Below are positions 1 through 6,970 of a DNA stretch of 7,791 bases, piece after piece. The stretch lies in assembly GCA_900556785.1 (NCBI GenBank), contig USQK01000065.1, positions 1 to 7,791 on the forward strand, in the 5' to 3' direction. Every line of letters begins with the position of its first letter. Position 1 is the stretch's first letter. The translations under genes and the position numbers were made by a program. The notes below the pieces were generated by a model. The model did no database searches, was not told the DNA's origin, and saw nothing but the letters and a program-made list of their open reading frames with translations. The DNA comes from an uncultured Veillonella sp. (lineage in GTDB: Bacteria > Bacillota > Negativicutes > Veillonellales > Veillonellaceae).

Positions 1-6
1 GGTCAT
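1..6 (-). CDS. Possible start of a further leftward gene, cut by the window edge
   Basis: An ATG (complement of 4-6) lies 24 bases past the stop of the ACT-domain gene. It is preceded on the minus strand by an AGGA about five bases upstream, so a next gene of the operon may start here. Only two codons (Met-Thr) are visible and no product can be read. In several Firmicutes an ACT-domain gene of this family sits next to homoserine dehydrogenase or prephenate dehydratase genes. An amino-acid biosynthesis gene is therefore a reasonable guess, but nothing in the window proves it. Confidence 0.4.
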
Positions 7-30
7 AATCGTCCTACTCTCTTAATTAGC

Positions 31-480
31 CTATGCTTGGCCTAAAATTTCTACTTTAATAATGCCCTTCATAGAGCGAATATCTAATAATAAATCTTCT
101 AATGAACCTTGTAAGTCTTTAGTTTCAAAGGAAATGCTGCTATTAGCTATACCTTGTAGTGGAATGTCTTGATTGATAGTCAATATACTACCATTGCGTT
201 CTGCAATAGCTTTTAACACACTAGATAACATACCTGATTCATTAGACATTGAAACATAAATGCTTACAATTTTACCTTGAGCAATTTCAAAAAATGGGAA
301 TACATAGTCTTTATACTTATAGTATGCAGAACGACTTAAATCCATCTTTTCCACTGCTTCGTTAATAGTTTTAACCTCACCTAGTTTCAAAATTTCTTTT
401 ACCTTAATCGTCTTTTTTATCGCTTCTGGTAAAATATCTTCTTGCACCAGATAAAACTTATCTTTTTTTGGTTTAGTCAT
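31..480 (-). CDS. ACT domain-containing protein, PheB/UPF0735 family
   Basis: This is a 149-residue cytosolic protein matching the overall build of Bacillus PheB (UPF0735), including the family-like runs FYLVQEDILPEA near the N-terminus, DLSRSAYYKYKDYVFPF at about 47-63 and IPLQGIAN at about 104-111. The N-terminal half looks like a small helix-turn-helix-like segment (SRSAYYKY). The C-terminal half, from about residue 70, is an ACT domain, a fold that usually binds amino acids. Family members often neighbour aromatic or threonine biosynthesis genes, so a regulatory role in amino-acid metabolism is likely; the exact ligand is unknown. An upstream in-frame GTG at 489 is rejected because only one base separates it from the GGGAG at 491-495. 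The ATG at 480 lies 10 bases from that site and gives the expected N-terminus. The gene begins 15 bases after the membrane-protein gene stops, so it is probably co-transcribed. Confidence 0.9.
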   Translation of the reverse strand: MTKPKKDKFYLVQEDILPEAIKKTIKVKEILKLGEVKTINEAVEKMDLSRSAYYKYKDYVFPFFEIAQGKIVSIYVSMSNESGMLSSVLKAIAERNGSILTINQDIPLQGIANSSISFETKDLQGSLEDLLLDIRSMKGIIKVEILGQA

Positions 481-495
481 AGAACACACACTCCC

Positions 496-1488
496 TTATT
501 GTTCTGTTGAAGTTTCTTGGGCTACAAATTGACGCCCATATAATGTTAACACCGCATACATGCCGACAAAAAATGGCAAATACTCTGCCATAACGCGCCA
601 TGCTACAGCAAGAATACCAACCGTTCCATTAGGGACAAAGGTACTAAACAATACTACAAATAGTCCTTCTGCAATCCCTGTTCCCCCTGGTGTTGGTGCA
701 AAATATAAAATAAGATTCAATAGAATCATTCGATCTAATATATCAATGATAGGAATATCTGGTGTAAAAGCATACATTAATGCTGGCGCAATACAGTATA
801 AGCATAATAGACTCAACCCAGATTCAATAAATACAATAAACGATTGAATTGGTTGTTTATATAGTAATCCTAAACCTTGATTCAATGTTTCTAATTTAGA
901 AAGCCAATCTTTCGTTTTATGTGCTTTAAACCGTTGCGCTAAGTTATATACGAATTGACGCATATATTTAGTTTGTAAGATATAAGTACCTACCAGCATT
1001 GCAATGACAGATACTACTGCAAAAATCAATAGCATATCTCTTGAAATATATGGAATTTCAATAGCATCTCTTAAGAATACGAAGGGTAACATAATAACAA
1101 GGAACATAATAGAAAATACGGTACGTATTAACACAATAGGAGTCCCTTTAGATATTGGCACACCATAACTCCGTAATACTAATACTTGAGCAACAGCACC
1201 CCCACTAGCACCTGGGGTTAACATAGCCATGAAATAATTACTAAAGATTACACGAAGTACAGCCTTTATAGATAACTTATATCCTCCGATTTTTACGAGT
1301 CTTTGTAAACGTAAACCATCAAAATACATGCCTACTATTAAGGCCACTAAAGCCAATAATAAAGAAATACTATTAAATGATGAAATTGTTTTTAATGCAT
1401 CTAGATCAATAGTGTAGTAAATGATACCAATTGACACAGCCAATAGTAAGAGAAACATAAAAATGCCTCTCTTCATCATTTTACTCAT
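496..1488 (-). CDS. Polytopic membrane protein, lysylphosphatidylglycerol synthase TM region / HpnL-like (UPF0104) family
   Basis: This 330-residue protein is almost entirely hydrophobic, with about eight predicted membrane spans (roughly 10-28, 40-57, 80-95, 118-138, 151-170, 215-240, 252-283 and 294-316). Two glycine-rich motifs are family hallmarks: TPGASGGAVAQ at 91-101 and PTPGGTGIAEG at 265-275. The family (PF03706-type) includes the flippase part of MprF, archaeal AglD-associated proteins and HpnL; members are thought to move or act on lipid-linked molecules. The soluble aminoacyl-transferase half of MprF is absent, so lysyl-phosphatidylglycerol synthesis is not expected. Its ATG overlaps the deacetylase stop as ATGA, implying translational coupling, and GGAGAT sits just upstream inside the end of that gene. 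A second ATG at codon 4 is an alternative start. The substrate is unknown; a glycolipid shared with the deacetylase is my inference. Confidence 0.88.
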   Translation of the reverse strand: MSKMMKRGIFMFLLLLAVSIGIIYYTIDLDALKTISSFNSISLLLALVALIVGMYFDGLRLQRLVKIGGYKLSIKAVLRVIFSNYFMAMLTPGASGGAVAQVLVLRSYGVPISKGTPIVLIRTVFSIMFLVIMLPFVFLRDAIEIPYISRDMLLIFAVVSVIAMLVGTYILQTKYMRQFVYNLAQRFKAHKTKDWLSKLETLNQGLGLLYKQPIQSFIVFIESGLSLLCLYCIAPALMYAFTPDIPIIDILDRMILLNLILYFAPTPGGTGIAEGLFVVLFSTFVPNGTVGILAVAWRVMAEYLPFFVGMYAVLTLYGRQFVAQETSTEQ

Positions 1489-2339
1489 ATCAAATCTCCA
1501 TAATTAATTAGCTCAATATTATGTTGTCTAATATATAAATGCGTATGGTTGGAACATACAGCTTGTAATTCATCTTCCCAATGATAGCCCCATTTATATT
1601 GATTTCCAAGAAGCGTATTATTTAAACCTGGATGAATCATCAATTCATGAGTACCCGATTTTTTAGATACGGATTTTAATATACCCATTAACGTTTTCTG
1701 ATTAATGTGTCCCCCATTTACCATACCCCAAAAATATTGTGTGGAATACATGCCGTTATCACGTATTGTAGGACGTGCTTTTGCAGCCACAGTAGATAAC
1801 CCCACCTTACCTAACAATCGCACCGGAGAGTACATATAATTGACAAATAAAGAAGATTCATCTGGAATGCGTATAGCATTAATACCATACTGTTTAGCTT
1901 GCTCTATTACGATTGGTAGTACCGTCGGTAATACATGCATATGTTGATGACCATCAATATGCGTTACATGTAAACCAGATTCCATAATACGTTCCATTTG
2001 AGCGTGAATTTCTTTGCGCAATTCACTATAATTAATCTTTCCAGTATAAATTCGCTTCATAAAATCGATATATGTTTCTGGAAATACGCCTTCAGATGTA
2101 AGCAGAGATGATACTTCAGATGGATCACATACCGGTTTAAGTCCACCTACTAAGGCGATATGAACACCAATGCCCAACTTAGGGTTATTTTTTGCCATAC
2201 TTATGGCTTCTGAAAAAGCTTCGCCTCCCGCTAATAGAGAGGTGCTCGTAATGATACCTGTACGATGACCATCAATGACGGCAGCATTAACTGCACTATG
2301 AAGACCAAAGTCATCTGCATTTACTATTAATTTGGACAT
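1485..2339 (-). CDS. YdjC/ChbG/HpnK family carbohydrate deacetylase
   Basis: This 284-residue enzyme belongs to the YdjC-type deacetylases, metal-dependent enzymes that remove acetyl groups from N-acetylated sugars (ChbG acts on chitobiose, HpnK on a hopanoid head group). Family motifs visible are NADDFG at 7-12 (the acidic pair), GIGVHIAL with His60, HIDGHQHMH at 127-135 and ELMIHPG at 232-238. Together they supply the Asp and His residues expected for metal binding and catalysis. No signal peptide is seen, so it should act in the cytosol. The ATG at 2339 has AGGAAG at 2346-2351, six bases upstream. The stop overlaps the start of the membrane-protein gene (ATGA). The length is in the normal range for the family and nothing looks broken. 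Chitobiose use is unlikely from context, since no PTS or chitinase genes are near. Deacetylation of a lipid-linked amino sugar fits the neighbour better, but that is inference. Confidence 0.92.
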   Translation of the reverse strand: MSKLIVNADDFGLHSAVNAAVIDGHRTGIITSTSLLAGGEAFSEAISMAKNNPKLGIGVHIALVGGLKPVCDPSEVSSLLTSEGVFPETYIDFMKRIYTGKINYSELRKEIHAQMERIMESGLHVTHIDGHQHMHVLPTVLPIVIEQAKQYGINAIRIPDESSLFVNYMYSPVRLLGKVGLSTVAAKARPTIRDNGMYSTQYFWGMVNGGHINQKTLMGILKSVSKKSGTHELMIHPGLNNTLLGNQYKWGYHWEDELQAVCSNHTHLYIRQHNIELINYGDLI

Positions 2340-2345
2340 AGTTTA

Positions 2346-2351
2346 CTTCCT
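2346..2351 (-). promoter_or_regulatory. Ribosome binding site of the deacetylase gene
   Basis: The minus strand reads AGGAAG, six bases before the ATG at 2339. It lies directly after the U-tract of the terminator-like hairpin, so terminator and translation start are only about 20 bases apart. Confidence 0.7.
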
Positions 2352-2357
2352 TTTCAT

Positions 2358-2384
2358 AAAAAAAAGGGAGAACTTTGTTCTCCC
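2358..2384 (-). terminator. Intrinsic terminator or attenuator in front of the deacetylase gene
   Basis: On the minus strand a 7-bp perfect stem (GGGAGAA with TTCTCCC, five-base loop CAAAG) is followed by eight T residues, a textbook Rho-independent terminator. It ends only 18 bases before the deacetylase ATG and lies downstream of the proposed promoter at 2401-2430. It may simply stop read-through from the exporter/methyltransferase operon, or it may act as an attenuator in a very short leader. A competing stem is described in the findings. Confidence 0.8.
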
Positions 2385-2400
2385 ACAAAGGATATATGTT

Positions 2401-2430
2401 ATTGTACCAAATACAGAGCTATAAAATCAA
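2401..2430 (-). promoter_or_regulatory. Candidate promoter for the deacetylase / membrane protein / ACT genes
   Basis: Reading the minus strand, TTGATT (2430-2425) and TACAAT (2406-2401) are separated by 18 bases, a reasonable sigma-70/sigma-A type match. Transcription would start near 2394, about 10 bases before the terminator-like hairpin. If real, the three downstream genes form their own unit. The call rests on motif match alone in AT-rich DNA. Confidence 0.5.
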
Positions 2431-2433
2431 TAC

Positions 2434-2468
2434 AAAAGCCCTCTACTTGTATACTAGTAGAGGACTTT
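2434..2468 (-). terminator. Hairpin terminator after the methyltransferase gene
   Basis: CCTCTACT (2440-2447) pairs perfectly with AGTAGAGG (2456-2463) around an eight-base loop. After a mismatch, AAAG/CTTT pairs extend the stem outward. On the minus strand the stem is followed by a short T-rich run (GCTTTTG). It lies about 57 bases beyond the methyltransferase stop and probably ends the exporter operon. The flanking A and T runs would also let it work, weakly, on the plus strand. Confidence 0.65.
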
Positions 2469-2524
2469 CGATATACTTATAAATTTTTATCATAAATACA
2501 TAATTCAACCCTAATATATTTTAA

Positions 2525-3319
2525 TTAGCACATCAATTGTTCTTGTGCTTTATACATACATAGAGCTGCTGCCACACTCACATTTAAGGATTCTATATCT
2601 CCATACATAGGAATCATAATACGGTGTTTACATAGATTCATAACCTCTGGTGTTACACCATTCCCTTCATTGCCTAAAATCAACATACATCGTTTATCAT
2701 AGGCCACCATATGGTATGGTTTTGAATTATCTAGGGCAGTTACATAGGTAGACATATTAGATTCTGCAATAAGATCATTAAGCATAGATAATGTAACATC
2801 TTCATAAACTGGTATTTTATGTAATGCACTCATTGTACTACGTACAGTCTTATCATTATATGGATCAACAGTACCTTTCATTAAAAATATCCCCTTCACA
2901 CCTGCCGCTACAGCGGTACGTAAAATCGTACCTAGATTACCAGGGTCTTGTACGCCATCTAATGTAATATATACACCATCTTCAATAGAAATTGATTCCA
3001 TACTATGTTTAGGTTTAGATACTATTGCAACGATACCTTGTCCATTTACGGTGTTATCAATTTTATCAAATACTGGATCTTGAGCAATATAAGTAGGTAT
3101 CGATTGCATCGACTCTAAGGATAATAATGCCTCTATATTTTTATCTTTACATTTAGATTCGCGTATAACAATTGCTTTTATTACTCCCATAGTTGAAATA
3201 TCACGAATGGAACGAATCCCTTCTACAATGTATTCACCATATTTACTACGATTTTTGCGTTGCCCTAGAGAAACTATATGCTTTATAGTTTTATTATCTT
3301 TAGATTGGATAAATTCCAT
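2525..3319 (-). CDS. SpoU/TrmH family RNA 2'-O-methyltransferase
   Basis: This 264-residue protein should transfer a methyl group from S-adenosylmethionine to a ribose 2'-hydroxyl in rRNA or tRNA. The N-terminal part (about 1-105) resembles the RNA-binding domain of the family, with EYIVEGIRSIRD at about 29-40. The C-terminal SPOUT (knotted) domain shows all three signature motifs: DGVQDPGNLGTILRTA at 121-136 with the key Arg134, LGNEGNGV at 215-222, and IPMYGDIESLNVSVAAA at 236-252. Length and order are normal. It resembles Bacillus YsgA-type proteins; the target nucleotide cannot be told from sequence. An in-frame GTG at 3331 exists but would overlap the exporter gene. The ATG at 3319 has GGGAG five bases upstream and lies one base after the exporter stop (TAG-C-ATG), so I chose it. 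Translational coupling with the exporter is likely. Confidence 0.92.
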   Translation of the reverse strand: MEFIQSKDNKTIKHIVSLGQRKNRSKYGEYIVEGIRSIRDISTMGVIKAIVIRESKCKDKNIEALLSLESMQSIPTYIAQDPVFDKIDNTVNGQGIVAIVSKPKHSMESISIEDGVYITLDGVQDPGNLGTILRTAVAAGVKGIFLMKGTVDPYNDKTVRSTMSALHKIPVYEDVTLSMLNDLIAESNMSTYVTALDNSKPYHMVAYDKRCMLILGNEGNGVTPEVMNLCKHRIMIPMYGDIESLNVSVAAALCMYKAQEQLMC

Positions 3320-3320
3320 G

Positions 3321-5066
3321 CTAACTCCCACTTTTTTGACGAATCCATAGATTATAAAAGGCGCCCTTTAACTCAATCAATTCGTTGAAAGAACCTTTTT
3401 CTTTTATTTTACCATATTCAATATAAACAATTTCATTGGCGTCTTGTACGGTGGATAGCCGATGAGCAATACTTACGATTGTTTTACTGCCACGGATATT
3501 TTCGATACTTGCTTGTATTTGTTTTTCCGTATGACTATCAATATTAGCAGTTGCTTCATCTAATAATAAAATAGGTATATTTCTTATTAATGTACGACCA
3601 AAGGCTAGTAATTGCTTTTGTCCATCTGATAATAAAGAACCTAAGTACCCAACAGGTGTATTATAGCCTTCAGGTAATTGTTCAATCATAGAATCTAAAT
3701 TTACTTGTTTTGCAGCTTTTACCATTTCATCATGAGATATAGAGTTATCAAAAAGTGTAAGATTATCTTTAATAGAACCTTTAAATAAGTAAGCTTGTTG
3801 GAATACATAGCCCATTAAATGACGAAGTACAGAACTATCATATTTTGAAATATCAATACCATTAATGTAGATGGAACCCTTTGTAGGTTTATAGATACCC
3901 ATTAGTAAGGACAATAATGTGGACTTACCACTACCGGATGGTCCTACAATACCAGTAAAATCACCAGCTTTAATATGTAAGGTGAAATCTTGTAATGCAT
4001 AGACATCGTTATTCTCATAGGAAAACCAAACATGATCAAATTCAATTGATTCTACTGGAATCAGTTCCTTTGGAACTTCATCTACCATATTTCGCTCTTT
4101 TTCCTCTAATAATGGAACTAACCGTTCTGCACCAGCTAATGAACTTTGCAGGGAATTATATTTGTCTGCAATGTCCTTTAATGGTTGAAAGAATCGATCC
4201 ATATATTGAATGAAAGCAAATACAGTACCTGCATCGGCTACAGAATCTACCAAATTAGTAGTAGTAAATATGACGATTAAAGCTACAAAAAACAAGCCAT
4301 CAACGAGAGGTCTGAAAATAGAAAATGTTGTTACTTCAAAAAGACCGGCTTCTAAAAAACCTTTATTAACCGTATTGTAACGCTCCTCAATTTCTTTTTC
4401 ACCGCTATAAGATTTGACAATGACTATGTAGTTTAATAGCTCTTTAATACTCGCATTAGAGGCAGCTACAGAACGGCGAACTTGACGGAATGCTTTACGA
4501 GAAAACTTTTGGAATACCCATATGATTACGCCCATGATTGGTAATAAAATCGTCATGATAATTGCTAACGGTACATTAATAGCATACATGAATCCTAAAA
4601 TACCGATAATCATTAAGCCGCTACTCGCTAAATTCAATAGTACGTCTGTATATAAGGTACGAAGTGATTCTACATCATTAGTAATACGAGTTACCCAATT
4701 ACCAATGGGTAATTTATAAAACTCATCATGGGACTTATGAAGTATCTTTTGAAATACAATGGCACGTATATTATAAATAATTTTTTGTCCAAAGCTTTTC
4801 AAAAAATAATTTTCTACAAATATACATAACACACTACCAATAATAGTAAGACCATATATTACAGCATAATATTCGATAACATTAATATCATTAGTAGCAA
4901 AGCCGAGATCAATAACTTGCTTAGTTATATAAGGTCTTAAAAGTAAAAGTACTAAATTGCCAGCTAGCGCAATGGTAGCTAATAATAAAATCCCCAAATA
5001 AGGCTTAATATACGCAGTTATATAGGAGAACAAAGCCCAATCATTTTTAAAATTATGCTTTTTCAT
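3321..5066 (-). CDS. Heterodimeric ABC exporter, half-transporter with intact catalytic site residues
   Basis: This 581-residue protein joins a six-helix exporter domain (about 20-310) to an ATP-binding domain (about 340-575). Visible motifs are an A-loop Tyr350 (WFSY), Walker A GPSGSGKST at 375-383, a Q-loop Gln423, Walker B ILLLDEA with catalytic Glu504, and H-loop His535 (SIAHRL). The signature motif is altered to LSDGQ (479-483) instead of LSGGQ. In heterodimeric exporters (BmrCD, LmrCD, TM287/288 type) this is the subunit that keeps the catalytic Walker B and carries the odd signature. Its partner is the gene just upstream, which it overlaps by 14 bases. The ORF opens at 5093, but the ATG at 5066 follows a very strong AAGGAGGGG at a spacing of eight bases from AGGAGG, so I use it. 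The cargo is not predictable: drugs, lipids or peptides are all possible. Confidence 0.93.
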   Translation of the reverse strand: MKKHNFKNDWALFSYITAYIKPYLGILLLATIALAGNLVLLLLRPYITKQVIDLGFATNDINVIEYYAVIYGLTIIGSVLCIFVENYFLKSFGQKIIYNIRAIVFQKILHKSHDEFYKLPIGNWVTRITNDVESLRTLYTDVLLNLASSGLMIIGILGFMYAINVPLAIIMTILLPIMGVIIWVFQKFSRKAFRQVRRSVAASNASIKELLNYIVIVKSYSGEKEIEERYNTVNKGFLEAGLFEVTTFSIFRPLVDGLFFVALIVIFTTTNLVDSVADAGTVFAFIQYMDRFFQPLKDIADKYNSLQSSLAGAERLVPLLEEKERNMVDEVPKELIPVESIEFDHVWFSYENNDVYALQDFTLHIKAGDFTGIVGPSGSGKSTLLSLLMGIYKPTKGSIYINGIDISKYDSSVLRHLMGYVFQQAYLFKGSIKDNLTLFDNSISHDEMVKAAKQVNLDSMIEQLPEGYNTPVGYLGSLLSDGQKQLLAFGRTLIRNIPILLLDEATANIDSHTEKQIQASIENIRGSKTIVSIAHRLSTVQDANEIVYIEYGKIKEKGSFNELIELKGAFYNLWIRQKSGS

Positions 5067-6780
5067 TACTAGCCCCTCCTTTCTGCGCTTCATATAAGGT
5101 GTGATATAAGCCTTTTTTAGCTAATAATTCTTCATGAGTACCTTCTTCTACAATACGGCCCTCATCAAATACAAGGATTTTATCTGCTTTTTCTATAACC
5201 TCTAAACGCTGTGAAATGCACAATATAGTTTGTGCATTTACCGTATGTAATGTCTCTAAAATAGTATTTACTGTTACTGCATCTAAAGCTGAGAAACAAT
5301 CATCTAATAATAAATATGGTGCATTTTTATAAAAACCTCTAGCCATATTAATACGTTGCTTTTGACCACCAGATAAATCATGTCCTTCTTCTGCAAGAGT
5401 ATGTAAGTCATTATCTAATAGATTACCTAAATCTCTATATAGGTCGGCTTTTTTTGCAGCCACCTCTACGGATTCATGCATAGGTAATTCTTTACCAAAT
5501 TTAATATTATCTTCAATAGTAGTACTCAATAAATAAGATTGAGTTGGCACATAAGCAATTGAGTTTCTAAGCTTAGATAATGGTATATCTGATATATCTT
5601 GATTTCCAAAATATATAGACTTAGGCGGACACTCTTGCAAACCAATGAGTAATTTAAAGAGAGTACTTTTACCAGATCCAGGTTTACCAACAATGCCTAT
5701 AAAAGAGCCTTTACGAATAGTTGTAGATACTTGAGACAATGCATGACCTTTAGAATTTTCATAATTAAAATCTAAATATCGTATATTAATATCCTCAAGT
5801 GGTAATACTTCAGTTGAGTCATCAATTGACTCTATTGGTAGTCGTAAGAAATCGGTAATACGATCTAAAGATGCCAAGCCTTTTTGTACAATCGAAATGA
5901 GTCCCCCAAAGCCAATTAAAGGTCCTACGATTAGCATAATGAATGAATTGATAGTTACAAATTCACCTATGGACATTTGACCATTTACAGCTAGGTGACC
6001 ACATATGAAAATACTGATACTAATACAAATAAACGGTGCAATTCTTGTTAACGGTGTTAGTACAGAATCTAATAAGGCAACCTCCATATTTTTCTTATAG
6101 TTCAATTTATTTATTTTTTCAAACGAGTCAGAAATAATACGTTCTCGATTAAAGGCTCTAATTACATCTATACCTTGGAATAATTCTTGCCCAAACTCTG
6201 TCATATCACTATAAGTAGCTTGAGCACTACGCTGTTTAGCACGTAATTTTCTGCCCAACACAAATATTGCAACAATGATGAAGAATACAGGTGTCATGAT
6301 TTTAAAAGCTAATAGACCATCTATTTTTTGTATTAAAATAATAGATCCTACAATGGAATAAAATATAATATCCACCACGATCATTACACCTAAACCTAAC
6401 GCTACACGAAGAGATGTAACATCATTTGTCATCAACGCCATAACTTTACCAGGTCCATTTGCCTCATAATATGTTGTTTTTATTTGTAATGCTTTTCTAC
6501 ACAAGATTTCACGAAAAAGGTACTCCATACGACGGATGGAACCAAGTAAGGTGCGTCGCGAAATAACTTTTAGAATCGTTATAATAATAAATAATAAAAT
6601 AAAGTAAATAATATAATTGACTAAGCCCTCTTTATTGTGACTTAGAGTATCGATGGCATTACCAATGAATTGTGGAACAAATAAAAATGCTATATCAATA
6701 GCAATTAGCATAGTTAATCCGATGGCATACACCCAACCTTCTCGGCGGAAAAACTGCATAAATAGCTCTATAGGTTTCAT
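5053..6780 (-). CDS. Heterodimeric ABC exporter, half-transporter with degenerate ATPase residues
   Basis: This 575-residue half-transporter has six membrane helices (roughly 16-36, 53-72, 130-150, 157-176, 245-262, 276-296) and an ATP-binding domain from about 330. Present are A-loop Tyr340 (FNY), Walker A GKPGSGKST at 365-373 and a perfect signature LSGGQ at 469-473. Key deviations: Walker B reads YLLLDDC, so the catalytic Glu is Asp494; the H-loop His is Gln524 (ISQRL); and at the Q-loop the aligned position is Thr413, with a Gln one residue later (VPTQ). These are typical of the non-hydrolysing side of heterodimeric exporters. It is the first gene of the operon, overlaps its partner by 14 bases and probably forms one membrane complex with it. 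The ATG at 6780 has GAGAGG only four bases away, a slightly short spacing; Met8 is an alternative with a poorer site. Confidence 0.93.
   Translation of the reverse strand: MKPIELFMQFFRREGWVYAIGLTMLIAIDIAFLFVPQFIGNAIDTLSHNKEGLVNYIIYFILLFIIITILKVISRRTLLGSIRRMEYLFREILCRKALQIKTTYYEANGPGKVMALMTNDVTSLRVALGLGVMIVVDIIFYSIVGSIILIQKIDGLLAFKIMTPVFFIIVAIFVLGRKLRAKQRSAQATYSDMTEFGQELFQGIDVIRAFNRERIISDSFEKINKLNYKKNMEVALLDSVLTPLTRIAPFICISISIFICGHLAVNGQMSIGEFVTINSFIMLIVGPLIGFGGLISIVQKGLASLDRITDFLRLPIESIDDSTEVLPLEDINIRYLDFNYENSKGHALSQVSTTIRKGSFIGIVGKPGSGKSTLFKLLIGLQECPPKSIYFGNQDISDIPLSKLRNSIAYVPTQSYLLSTTIEDNIKFGKELPMHESVEVAAKKADLYRDLGNLLDNDLHTLAEEGHDLSGGQKQRINMARGFYKNAPYLLLDDCFSALDAVTVNTILETLHTVNAQTILCISQRLEVIEKADKILVFDEGRIVEEGTHEELLAKKGLYHTLYEAQKGGASNEKA
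5073..5081 (-). promoter_or_regulatory. Strong ribosome binding site that sets the second exporter start
   Basis: The minus strand reads AAGGAGGGG inside the last codons of the first exporter gene. Its AGGAGG core is eight bases before the ATG at 5066, whereas the upstream ATG at 5093 has no comparable site. This decides the shorter, 581-residue protein. Confidence 0.85.
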
Positions 6781-6840
6781 AGGACCTCTCAGTTAAATTT
6801 CTATATTACAGGATTATCATTATTTAAATATACTCCTTAT

Positions 6841-6869
6841 AGTATACACAATTTTTTCATATATCTTAA
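6841..6869 (-). promoter_or_regulatory. Candidate promoter of the ABC exporter operon
   Basis: On the minus strand TTAAGA (6869-6864) and TATACT (6846-6841) are 17 bases apart, giving a leader of roughly 55 bases before the ATG at 6780. The -10 element is good and the -35 moderate (four of six). The region is very AT-rich, so chance matches are common. It is nevertheless the best-placed candidate in the divergent spacer. Confidence 0.5.
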
Positions 6870-6924
6870 TACACCTATACGTATATAATGTAGTTATAAG
6901 ATATTTTCTTGATTGTGAAGCCAA

Positions 6925-6933
6925 TGATATACT
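6925..6933 (+). promoter_or_regulatory. Possible second, extended -10 promoter upstream of tpx
   Basis: TGATATACT has the TGn extension plus a good -10 hexamer, with no convincing -35 at the right distance. If used, its transcript would include the inverted repeat at 6943-6970 near its 5' end. The AT-rich setting makes this a weak call. Confidence 0.3.
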
Positions 6934-6942
6934 ATTTATTCC

Positions 6943-6970
6943 CTAAAAAATACTATATCGAATTTTTTAG
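6943..6970. repeat. Perfect 9-bp inverted repeat abutting the tpx -35 element
   Basis: CTAAAAAAT (6943-6951) and ATTTTTTAG (6962-6970) are exact reverse complements separated by 10 bases. The right arm ends at the base before the -35 hexamer of the tpx promoter. The position suits an operator for an activator or repressor, or an A/T-tract UP-like element. It does not match the usual PerR or Fur box closely. The function is unproven. Confidence 0.6.

Noticed and set aside
560..847. 95-codon plus-strand reading frame
   Set aside because: It lies wholly antisense to the membrane-protein gene, has no ribosome binding site or recognisable domain, and is a shadow of the opposite frame.
3320..3331. 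GTG start for the methyltransferase
   Set aside because: It would overlap the exporter gene and sits on top of the GGGAG that serves the ATG at 3319.
3995..4719. Two plus-strand reading frames (72 and 65 codons) opposite the second exporter
   Set aside because: Both are antisense to clear ABC-exporter coding sequence, with low-complexity or hydrophobic translations mirroring the membrane domain; no start signals.
5067..5093. Longer N-terminus (nine extra residues) for the second exporter
   Set aside because: The ATG at 5093 has no good ribosome binding site, whereas AAGGAGGGG precedes the ATG at 5066 at suitable spacing.
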